Below, piece after piece: positions 57,569-64,000 of a stretch of 64,000 bases of DNA. The DNA is taken from positions 124,001 to 188,000 of the forward strand of contig NZ_CANLTC010000005.1 of NCBI RefSeq assembly GCF_947493865.1, read 5' to 3'. This DNA is from an uncultured Halomonas sp. (GTDB taxonomy: Bacteria; Pseudomonadota; Gammaproteobacteria; Pseudomonadales; Halomonadaceae). The position numbers and the translations under genes were made by a program. The notes beneath the pieces were generated by a model that was not told the DNA's origin, did not search any database, and was given only the letters and a program-made list of their open reading frames with translations. The first letter of the stretch is position 1. Every line of letters begins with the position of its first letter.

Positions 57569-58464
57569 CTGATCGTTGCGTGGCTATTATCCATCCCCGG
57601 CCTCCCGTGCCAATAGCCATCACAGATCTCGGCCTCGATGAGAACAAGCGGATCGGCGGGAGGAAGTTCGCCGCGCCTGGCCTGATCGAAGGCGTGAACG
57701 ACCTCCGCCATGGCGTTGGCCCGGGGACTCAGGCGCGCCACGCCGACGCCCATCGACTGCATGTCGGGGATTTCACGGCGTAGATCCTGGCAGGCACCCG
57801 ACAGAGTCTGAGTACCGTTGAGTGTGAATACGCCCTTGGCCTCCTGGGAGCGCAGGGCCAGCCCCTCGGGATACTGCTGGCAGACGAACTGGCAACGATC
57901 CTTGGGATATTGATGGCGACGGGCGGTGAAGCAGCGCGCCGACCAGGCCAGGGGCAGGTGGCCGTAGGCGAACACCTCGCAGGGCTGTTCGAGCCCTTCC
58001 CGGGCGCATTCGTCGAGCAAGGTGGCGAGATCGTCCCGGGGCATCTCCACCGGGGCGTTCCAGCGCTGCATGCCGGCCTTGGCCAGCACACCGATGGCCG
58101 CCGGGTTGTAAAGGTTCAACGATGCACCGGCGATGAAGGGCAGGTTTGCCTCGATCAATAGCTGCAGGGCGCTCTGGTCGTTGGCTTCCACCAGGAACTC
58201 GCCGTTGGCGCACAGCTTGCGCAGACCGCGCAGGTCCGCTTCGGATTCGATCAGCGTCTGGGAAGAGAGCACCACCTGCTTGCCGCTTTGAGCAAGCTCA
58301 CGACCGATGCCCAGCCAGTCGTCGAGCTTCATGTCCCGGCGTCGGGAGCAGACGGTTTCTCCCAGATAGACAATCTCCACCGGCCAGTCGGCGGCATCAC
58401 GATAGAAATCGGCGTAGCGTTCGCGGGTCCAATAGAACAGTACCGGGCCGAGTGAAAGTTGCAT
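57565..58464 (-). CDS. ubiV: UbiV, O2-independent ubiquinone hydroxylation (U32 peptidase-like, 4Fe-4S)
   Basis: UbiV forms a heterodimer with UbiU that hydroxylates ubiquinone precursors without oxygen, using prephenate as oxygen donor. This 299-aa U32-family protein has the four Fe-S cysteines in place: C39, C178, C191, C195 (E. coli C39, C180, C193, C197). AAGGAGA stands 5 bases before ATG 58464; a frame to 58494 overlaps ubiU. ubiU lies 10 bases upstream in the same operon. The stop codon lies in the target duplication of MITE copy B. Confidence 0.94.
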   Translation of the reverse strand: MQLSLGPVLFYWTRERYADFYRDAADWPVEIVYLGETVCSRRRDMKLDDWLGIGRELAQSGKQVVLSSQTLIESEADLRGLRKLCANGEFLVEANDQSALQLLIEANLPFIAGASLNLYNPAAIGVLAKAGMQRWNAPVEMPRDDLATLLDECAREGLEQPCEVFAYGHLPLAWSARCFTARRHQYPKDRCQFVCQQYPEGLALRSQEAKGVFTLNGTQTLSGACQDLRREIPDMQSMGVGVARLSPRANAMAEVVHAFDQARRGELPPADPLVLIEAEICDGYWHGRPGMDNSHATIS

Positions 58465-58474
58465 GAGTATCTCC

Positions 58475-59470
58475 TTATTTCCAGCGTCGTTCATAGGCGC
58501 CTAGCGTCGTGGTGGCGCCCTCGGAGAGTTCGCCCAGATCGGCCTGCCAGCTCGGCTCCGGTTGAAAGCGTTCGGGATTGCTGTCGAGCCGGTCCAGGGC
58601 CTGGCGCCAGATGCCCGCCACCTTTGATACATAGGCCGGGCTTCGCTGCCGCCCTTCGATCTTCACCGCGCTGATGCCTAGCGCCTTGAGCTCCGGCAAT
58701 AGATCCAGGGTGTTGAGGCTGGTGGGCTCCTCGATGGCGTGATAGATCTCACCCTCCACCTCGAAGCGCCCCTTGCACAGGGTCGGGTAGCCGGCGCGCT
58801 CGCCTTCGCCGAAGCGGTCGATCAGCACGCCGCCCAGGCGGGATTCCAGGCCTCGAGGAGTTTCTTCCCAGCGCACGTGGGCGGCAGGAGAGCATACCCC
58901 CCGGGTGTTGGGGGATTCGCCGGTGAGATAGGAGGATAGATAGCAGCGTCCTTCCGCCATGATGCACAAACTGCCGAAAGCGAACACCTCGAGTTCCACT
59001 GGACTCTGGCGGGCCAGGTCGCGTACCTGGGTCATGGACAGCACGCGCGGCAGCACCGCGCGCTTGATGCCGAAATGCTCATGATAGAAGCGCAGCGCCT
59101 CGTGGCTGGTAGCGGAACCCTGAACGGAGAGGTGGCGGGCCAGGTCGGGATGGCGCCGGGCGGCATAGTCGAGCAGACCCAGATCCGCCATTATCACGGC
59201 ATCCACGCCGAGATCCGCCGCCTGCTCCACGGCCTTCGTCCACTGGGACCAGCCAGCTGGCTGCGGGTAAGTGTTGATGGCGCAGAACACCCGCTTGCCA
59301 CGAGAGTGAGCGTAGGCGATGCCTTCCCGGGCGCGCTTGTCGGTAAAGTTGAGACCGGCGAACTGACGGGCGTTGGTGGCGTTCTGAAAACCGAAATAGA
59401 CCGCGTCCGCGCCTTCGTCCACGGCGCGTTTCAGGGCGGGCAGATTACCCGCCGGACAGACCAGCTCCAT
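58475..59470 (-). CDS. ubiU: UbiU, O2-independent ubiquinone hydroxylation (U32 peptidase-like, 4Fe-4S)
   Basis: This 331-aa partner of UbiV starts MELVCPAGNLPALKRAVDEGADAVYFG. The four cluster cysteines C169, C176, C193 and C232 fall at the same numbers as in E. coli UbiU (FGSLCIMAEGRCYLS, GVCSPAAH, LCKGRF). It is transcribed first in ubiU-ubiV. CAGGAG precedes the ATG. A 17-bp palindrome lies 27 bases upstream. The region 59471-59729 otherwise shows no gene. Confidence 0.95.
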   Translation of the reverse strand: MELVCPAGNLPALKRAVDEGADAVYFGFQNATNARQFAGLNFTDKRAREGIAYAHSRGKRVFCAINTYPQPAGWSQWTKAVEQAADLGVDAVIMADLGLLDYAARRHPDLARHLSVQGSATSHEALRFYHEHFGIKRAVLPRVLSMTQVRDLARQSPVELEVFAFGSLCIMAEGRCYLSSYLTGESPNTRGVCSPAAHVRWEETPRGLESRLGGVLIDRFGEGERAGYPTLCKGRFEVEGEIYHAIEEPTSLNTLDLLPELKALGISAVKIEGRQRSPAYVSKVAGIWRQALDRLDSNPERFQPEPSWQADLGELSEGATTTLGAYERRWK

Positions 59471-59496
59471 GGTGAACTCCTGGCTGAAGAAAATTT

Positions 59497-59513
59497 GTTC
59501 ATACTAGATGAAC
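59497..59513. promoter_or_regulatory. Palindrome GTTCAT-N5-ATGAAC upstream of ubiU
   Basis: A perfect inverted repeat with a 5-base spacer overlaps a possible -10 (TAGTAT on the minus strand) of ubiU-ubiV. Its half-sites and spacing do not match an FNR box (TTGAT-N4-ATCAA). The cognate regulator is unknown. Confidence 0.5.
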
Positions 59514-59729
59514 GAATAGCGGCAGAAGTTGATGCGTGTCATGAAGGGAGGAGTTTAATAAGCTGGCAAGCATTTTCGCCAAATTGATAGGGGTGTGCGT
59601 TGCAAGGCGATGTATGGTCGGCATGCGGGCGCACTTTCATTGCGCTTAGCAAGCGATGGAGTTGCTACTCGTCGGTTTTTGCCTCCAAAAAGTCATTAAG
59701 GGGACGGTGCTTGGGATCTGCACGTTGTA

Positions 59730-60449
59730 CTAGCCGTCACAAATCGCGGCGATTACCTTGCCGGTATGCTGCACGTGTTCGGTAAGCAGCCGTCGAGCGA
59801 GTTCGGCGTCCCGGGCCTTGAGTGCCTCGAGTATCTCGCGGTGCTCATTGGCCGACTCATGCCAGCGTCCGAACTTGCCCAGCGCCAGATAGCGCGCCCT
59901 TTCCAGGCGACCGAGGAGCCGTTGATGGGTTTCAGTAAGAACCGGATTCTTGGCTCCAGCCACTAGCAGCGCATGGATGCGCTGATTCATTTCGAAGTAA
60001 CGGTTCAGGTCACCCTTGTCGACGAGTCGCTCGAGGCGCTCTTGCAGGGCCTCGAGACGATTGATCTCGGTATTGGTCATGCGCTGCGCCGCCAGGCCGA
60101 TGGCCATGCTTTCGAGGCCGGCCTCCACTTCGAACAGATGTTCCAGTTCCAGTGCGTCGATCGGGGCGACAACGGCGTTTCTATGGCGTCGAAGGATCAC
60201 CAGGCCCTCGGCGGCCAGTTTCTTTATGGCCTCACGCAGCGGTGTGCGCGAGATGTCCAGCAATTCGCATAGTTCCGGTTCCGCCAAGCGTTCGTTGGGC
60301 TTGAGTTCACCCCGCACTATCATGAGATGCAGGGCTTGATGAGCCTGTTCCGCAAGCGATATAGTCCGGATGCGCTGGCGTGTCGGGGCGCCGAGGGAAG
60401 CCTCGGTTCTTTCCTCTTGCACTGCAGATGGCGGGCCATCAGCCGTCAT
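59730..60449 (-). CDS. GntR-family (FCD) transcriptional regulator
   Basis: This 239-aa regulator has an N-terminal winged helix (about 28-90: SLAEQAHQALHLMIVRGELKPNERLAEPELCELLDISRTPLREAIKKLAAEGLV) and an FCD domain (about 100-230) with MNQRIHALLVAGA and HESANEHREILEALKARD, whose Asp/His residues usually bind metal and a carboxylate ligand. It lies downstream of the racemase and TRAP genes on the same strand and probably controls them. Its ligand is unknown. Confidence 0.88.
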   Translation of the reverse strand: MTADGPPSAVQEERTEASLGAPTRQRIRTISLAEQAHQALHLMIVRGELKPNERLAEPELCELLDISRTPLREAIKKLAAEGLVILRRHRNAVVAPIDALELEHLFEVEAGLESMAIGLAAQRMTNTEINRLEALQERLERLVDKGDLNRYFEMNQRIHALLVAGAKNPVLTETHQRLLGRLERARYLALGKFGRWHESANEHREILEALKARDAELARRLLTEHVQHTGKVIAAICDG

Positions 60450-60531
60450 GTCGGTACTCCGCGGTCATTAGTCAACTTCCTTCCATAGGCCAGATCACGG
60501 CCATGGATCAGCCTTGCAGCATCCACGCTAT

Positions 60532-61284
60532 TCAATCCTGGGGCTGGCGTCCAACCAACGCAGCGAGAGCGGTACCAAGTCCCTTGCAGGGCTTGCTTGG
60601 CGGTTGGGTATAGCTGCCGGCCGCTGGCGCGGTGCAAGCCATATCCACCATGGCCTGGGCCTGAGTCAAGGCACAGGTCACGCCATCGATGGCGGGGACC
60701 GGCATTCGGTCGGCCACGGAACGGGCCAGACCCGCCAGGGGGGCGCCGGCCAGGATCAACACATCGGCACCGTCCTCTTCCACGGCGCGGCGACCCAGTT
60801 CGACCAGACGCTCGCCCTGATTCTCCTGCACGCGGCCGATATGCTGCAATGGCTCGTCCAGGGCGCGAATGCTCGCCAGGCGCCCTTCGAGACCGTAGGT
60901 GGCAATGCATTCGCGATACCAGGCCTGGATGCGCTGGGAGATGGCAATCACCGAAAAGCGTCCCCCCTGCTGGCAGGCCGTCATCACTGCCGCTTCGGTC
61001 ATGCCCACTACCGGTATCGGCAGGACTTCACGCAGGGCGGTAAGGCCGGGATCGCCAAAGGCGGCGACCACAACGGCATCGTGCTGTGCGTAGTGCTCGG
61101 CGGCGATCTGCAGGGCGGCATAGCCGCCGATCAAGGCTTCGGCGCGAGTTTCGATATAGGCCACACCGAAGGGTGCGGTGGTCATGGTCAGCTCATTGCC
61201 GGGGCGAAGGCTTCGAGAGGCTTCCGCCTCGATCAGACGGGTCACGTCCGAGGAAATATTAGGATTGATCACCAGCAGTTTCAT
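60532..61284 (-). CDS. Asp/Glu/hydantoin racemase family protein, second paralogue
   Basis: This 250-aa protein begins MKLLVINPNISSDVTRLIEAEA and has AAFGDPGLTALRE and ILAGAPLAGLARSVAD. In the racemase at 46734 the corresponding motifs contain Cys (ACFGDPG and GCGGMA); here they read AAFGDPG and LAGAPLAG, so both catalytic cysteines appear to be replaced by Ala. It may therefore be a different isomerase or decarboxylase-like member, or inactive as a racemase. It sits between a TRAP transporter and a GntR regulator, which suggests a role in using the imported acid. Confidence 0.8.
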   Translation of the reverse strand: MKLLVINPNISSDVTRLIEAEASRSLRPGNELTMTTAPFGVAYIETRAEALIGGYAALQIAAEHYAQHDAVVVAAFGDPGLTALREVLPIPVVGMTEAAVMTACQQGGRFSVIAISQRIQAWYRECIATYGLEGRLASIRALDEPLQHIGRVQENQGERLVELGRRAVEEDGADVLILAGAPLAGLARSVADRMPVPAIDGVTCALTQAQAMVDMACTAPAAGSYTQPPSKPCKGLGTALAALVGRQPQD

Positions 61285-61313
61285 GGCATGTTCCTTGAAG
61301 CAAGAATCAGGTA

Positions 61314-61347
61314 TCCGTTGGTATCGCGGATAAGCGATACCAACGGA
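61314..61347. terminator. Strong hairpin between dctM and the racemase gene
   Basis: A 14-bp perfect stem TCCGTTGGTATCGC / GCGATACCAACGGA with a 6-base loop is present. No T-run follows on the minus strand, so it may attenuate or protect the mRNA rather than stop transcription fully. Confidence 0.6.
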
Positions 61348-61382
61348 GCAGCATGTTGAAGAGGCGGTTCAGGAATACTTTC

Positions 61383-62663
61383 CTAGTAACCGAGAAGGCG
61401 GGGTAGCCAGGTCACGATGCTTGGGAACAGCATGCACAGCCCGAGCACGACATACTGAAAGACGATGAACGGCCAGGCGCTCTTCATCAGTTCGTTGAGG
61501 CTGATCTTCGAGATACCGCACATCACGAACAGCAGCACCCCAACCGGCGGTGTCATCATGCCTACCACCAGGTTCATGACGAACAGGAAGCCGAACAGCA
61601 AGGGGTCGATGCCATAGGCCAGCGCGATCGGTGCGAGCAACGGCACCAGCATGATGTAGGCGGCATTGGACTCGATGAACATCCCTACCAGAATCAACAG
61701 ACCCATCACCAGCAGCAGGAAGATTGTGGGGTCTGAGGTCATGTCCTGTAGCCAACTGCTCAGCAGGATGGGCACCAGATCGATGGTGAAGGCAAACGTC
61801 ATGGTCGAGGCGAAGGCGATCAGCGCGCCGACCATGGCCGCGGTCACCGCAGCATTGAACATCGCCTTGGGCAGATCGGAGAGACGCAACTGGCGAGTGA
61901 CGAAGAATCCCATCAGCAGCGCATAGATCACGGCGATCGCCGCACCCTCGGTCGCGGTGAAGGCGCCACCGACGATTCCCCCTACCACGATGATCGGCAT
62001 CAGCAGGATGGGCAGGGCGCGCCAGGTTTGTGCCAATACATGCTTCAGCCCCAGATTGCCGCCGCTCAGCGGGTAGCCCCGGCGCATGGATATGAACGAT
62101 GCCAGCCCCATGAAACCGACCGCCAGAATGATGCCCGGCACGACACCGGCCATGAACAGCCCGCCGACGGACACGCTCGAGCCCGCCATCAGCGCATAGA
62201 CGATCATGGCGTTGCTGGGAGGGATAATGGCACCCAGATTGGCGGCGGAGGCCACCACGGCACTGCTATAGCCGGTACCGTATTGCTCCCGCATCGAAGG
62301 AACCAAAGAGCTGCCCAGGGCGCTGGCGCTGGCCACGGCAGCGCCGCTGACGGCGGCAAGCACCATCCCGGCGACGATGGCGACATGCGCCAGACCGCCG
62401 TGTACACGACCGATCAATGAATTGGCGAAATCCACCAGGCGCTGAAGAATACCGGCGGCGACCATCAGTTCGCCGGCCAGCATGAACAAGGGAATGGCCA
62501 TCAGCGGGAAGTTGTCGATGGAGTGCATCATGCGCTGGGGCATGACCGCAAAATCCATACCGCCAACATAGAGTCCTACCAGCGACGCCAGGCCGAGGGC
62601 GAAGGCCAGTGGCATACGCAGTAGGGCGAAGGCCAGGAAGGTGATGACGATGGCCAGTGTCAT
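61383..62663 (-). CDS. dctM: TRAP transporter large permease subunit (DctM)
   Basis: This 426-aa membrane protein of the DctM/IT family has about 12 helices. Landmarks are IDNFPLMAIPLFMLAGELMVAAGILQRLVDFA, GAAVASASALGSSLVPSM, ANLGAIIPPSNAMIVYALMAG and FIESNAAYIMLVPLLAPIA. It is the Na+-coupled translocation subunit that works with DctQ and the periplasmic binder DctP. ATGA overlap couples it to dctQ. The substrate is probably a C4-type or related organic acid. Confidence 0.94.
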   Translation of the reverse strand: MTLAIVITFLAFALLRMPLAFALGLASLVGLYVGGMDFAVMPQRMMHSIDNFPLMAIPLFMLAGELMVAAGILQRLVDFANSLIGRVHGGLAHVAIVAGMVLAAVSGAAVASASALGSSLVPSMREQYGTGYSSAVVASAANLGAIIPPSNAMIVYALMAGSSVSVGGLFMAGVVPGIILAVGFMGLASFISMRRGYPLSGGNLGLKHVLAQTWRALPILLMPIIVVGGIVGGAFTATEGAAIAVIYALLMGFFVTRQLRLSDLPKAMFNAAVTAAMVGALIAFASTMTFAFTIDLVPILLSSWLQDMTSDPTIFLLLVMGLLILVGMFIESNAAYIMLVPLLAPIALAYGIDPLLFGFLFVMNLVVGMMTPPVGVLLFVMCGISKISLNELMKSAWPFIVFQYVVLGLCMLFPSIVTWLPRLLGY

Positions 62664-63217
62664 GAGGTCTCCCCCTCTTTGCTGGCTGCCGGTGCGCTTG
62701 GCAGTGGTTCGACCTGCAAGACCTGTGCGATCAAGTGCAGCAGGCTATGGCCGGCACAGATCAGCACGGCGATATAGAACACGGCGGCGGTCACTGGCAC
62801 GGTGGGCATCAGTTGCTGCCACTTGTCGGCGACGGCGCCCAGGGCTAGCCAGAACAGTATTGCCATGAGCAGGGCGCTGACCAATGCCATCAGGCGAGCG
62901 AGCTGCTGCTGAAAATTCTCGGGGAACACGCCAACCAGCGCATCGATGCCCACATGAATGCCTATTTTTATACCGTGGGGAATGGCCAGGAAAATCGTCC
63001 AGACGAAGAACAGGCGCGCGAGCTCGGTGGCGGAGTCGATCGAGGACGACAGCACGTAGCGAGCGAACACCTGCGCCGAGACCAGCAGTGTCATCAAGCC
63101 CATGGACAGGATGACGGCGTAGTAAGAGGTCCGGTCGACTGCCAGCAGCGCCATGAGAAAGCGACGTCTTAAGGGGCCAGGGGCACTGGCCCCCGGTCCC
63201 GTTGCTGCGGATCTCAT
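62660..63217 (-). CDS. dctQ: TRAP transporter small permease subunit (DctQ)
   Basis: This 185-aa protein has four membrane helices (about 33-52, 70-85, 105-130, 145-165) and the DctQ signature FARYVLSSSIDSATELARLFFVWTIFLAIPHGIKIGIHVGID. It bridges DctM and the membrane in the transport complex. The start at 63217 overlaps the dctP stop by 4 bases and its stop overlaps the dctM start by 4, so the three are tightly coupled. Confidence 0.93.
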   Translation of the reverse strand: MRSAATGPGASAPGPLRRRFLMALLAVDRTSYYAVILSMGLMTLLVSAQVFARYVLSSSIDSATELARLFFVWTIFLAIPHGIKIGIHVGIDALVGVFPENFQQQLARLMALVSALLMAILFWLALGAVADKWQQLMPTVPVTAAVFYIAVLICAGHSLLHLIAQVLQVEPLPSAPAASKEGETS

Positions 63218-64000
63218 GAATCGAGTTCTGCCAGTACGCTATCGACGACGTCCGCACCAATCTTGCCCTTGAGGTTCTCGACCACGCCTTGAGTTTCCTT
63301 GCGCAGTTCGGCGCGGGTCTCGGGGGAGATCGGCGTGAACTCCATGCCGCGCTCAATCAGTGTCTTACGCGCAGCATCATCTTCTTCGGCGGCCTTCTTG
63401 CGCTGCCACTCAACGGCCTTGGCCATCGATTCCTTCACTGCCTTTTGTTGCTCGGCAGTCAGGTTGTTGAATGCGTCCCGGTTAGCGGCAACGACGATGA
63501 AGTCATAGAAGTGGCCGGTATCGGAAAGGTGCTTTTGTACTTCATCCATACGACGAGTCGCAATGACGCTATAGGGGTTTTCCTGGCCGTCGAGTACCCC
63601 TTGCTGCAAGGCGCCATAGACTTCCTTGATATCCATGGAGACCGGGTTGGCGCCCAGTGCGCGGAAGGAATCGAGGTGCGTCTGATTGGGTTGCAGGCGA
63701 ATCTTGAGGCCCTTGAAATCTTCTGGAGTCTCGATCGGCCGCTCGCTGTTGGTCACGTTACGAAAGCCTAGCTCCATGTAGCCCAGTGCGATAAAGCCTT
63801 TTTCAGCCAGTTTTTTGTCGAGCATCTCGCCCACTTGACCATCGACGACCTTGAAGGCTTTCTCGCGGCTGTCAAAGGCAAAAGGCAGGCTCAGGGCTTC
63901 GAGTTCCGGCACGATGCGCGAAAGATAAGCGATGCCCACCCAAGTACCCATGATGACGCCTGATCTTACCTGGTCGACGTTTTCACTGGCGCCACCGAGC
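63214..64000 (-). CDS. dctP: TRAP transporter periplasmic solute-binding subunit (DctP), N-terminus cut by window edge
   Basis: The frame is open from the stop at 63214 to the right edge, covering about 262 C-terminal residues. Family features are ENVDQVRSGVIMGTW, LPFAFDSREKAFKVVDG, the carboxylate-binding-Arg region GLKIRLQPNQTHLDSFRALGANPVSMDIKEVYGALQQGVLDGQENPYSVI, and DFIVVAANRDAFNNL. The ATG at 63951 is internal, not the start. The signal peptide lies outside the window. The ligand is an organic acid by family; its identity is unknown. Confidence 0.92.
   Translation of the reverse strand, partial: LGGASENVDQVRSGVIMGTWVGIAYLSRIVPELEALSLPFAFDSREKAFKVVDGQVGEMLDKKLAEKGFIALGYMELGFRNVTNSERPIETPEDFKGLKIRLQPNQTHLDSFRALGANPVSMDIKEVYGALQQGVLDGQENPYSVIATRRMDEVQKHLSDTGHFYDFIVVAANRDAFNNLTAEQQKAVKESMAKAVEWQRKKAAEEDDAARKTLIERGMEFTPISPETRAELRKETQGVVENLKGKIGADVVDSVLAELDS

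Noticed and set aside
59497..59513. FNR binding site before ubiU
   Set aside because: The half-sites are TTCAT/ATGAA with a 5-base spacer, not TTGAT-N4-ATCAA. It is reported only as an unidentified palindrome.

Overview
The window reads as chromosomal DNA of a halophile-type gammaproteobacterium, most likely Halomonadaceae (Halomonas or a close relative). The inference rests on a GC-rich coding style, on gene order shared with Pseudomonas and its relatives (gmhB-glyS-glyQ near the origin; yibN-secB beside gpmI-envC-ctpA; gshB-tonB-yqgE-yqgF-pyrR-pyrB-pyrC'), and on a full complement of gammaproteobacterial LPS-core genes. Two perfect 16-bp parS palindromes near the left edge place that end close to the replication origin. 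No rRNA, tRNA, CRISPR array, prophage or complete insertion sequence was seen.

Layout. 1-4.7 kb: gmhB (cut by the edge), a potassium channel gene bracketed by the two parS sites, and glyS-glyQ. 4.9-17 kb: an LPS inner-core block holding hldD, waaF, an OpgB-like phosphoglycerol transferase, two glycosyltransferases, a LapC/YejM-type sulfatase-fold protein, kdkA, an OpsX-type heptosyltransferase, hldE and waaA. The kdkA plus opsX pair suggests a Haemophilus-like core built on a single phosphorylated Kdo. 17-24.6 kb: rpiA, ilvA, a 31-residue membrane peptide gene, fau, 6S RNA, zapA, ygfB, ubiH and ubiI. 24.6-37.5 kb: ctpA, envC, gpmI, yibN, secB, rsmE, gshB, tonB, yqgE, yqgF, pyrR, pyrB, an inserted SDR gene and a catalytically dead dihydroorotase homologue (pyrC').

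38-56.7 kb is a large purine-catabolism and glyoxylate island. Urate goes to 5-hydroxyisourate (PuuD), OHCU (HiuH), allantoin (UraD), allantoate (PuuE), then from ureidoglycine to ureidoglycolate (AllE) and to glyoxylate plus urea (AllA). Glyoxylate goes through tartronate semialdehyde (Gcl, Hyi, GlxR) to glycerate, phosphoglycerate (TtuD) and, after enolase, pyruvate (Pyk, whose start codon overlaps the ttuD stop). Two NCS1 permeases and an allantoin/hydantoin racemase sit inside. The allantoate-to-ureidoglycine step (AllC) is not encoded here. An IclR regulator and a GntR regulator are present, each with a candidate operator set that can be read directly from the sequence. An A+T-rich islet with two toxin-antitoxin pairs splits the island.

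56.9-64 kb: oxygen-independent ubiquinone genes ubiT, ubiV and ubiU (complementing the oxygen-dependent ubiH and ubiI 34 kb away), then a GntR regulator, a second Asp/Glu/hydantoin racemase and a TRAP transporter (dctM, dctQ, dctP cut by the right edge).

The least expected structure is a pair of 158-bp elements, 50 kb apart and about 84 percent identical by hand count. Both have GGAA-CTGAATAAA terminal inverted repeats and perfect 4-bp target duplications (TGAG and TTAG). They look like a MITE family, and one copy supplies the last codons and the stop codon of waaF.
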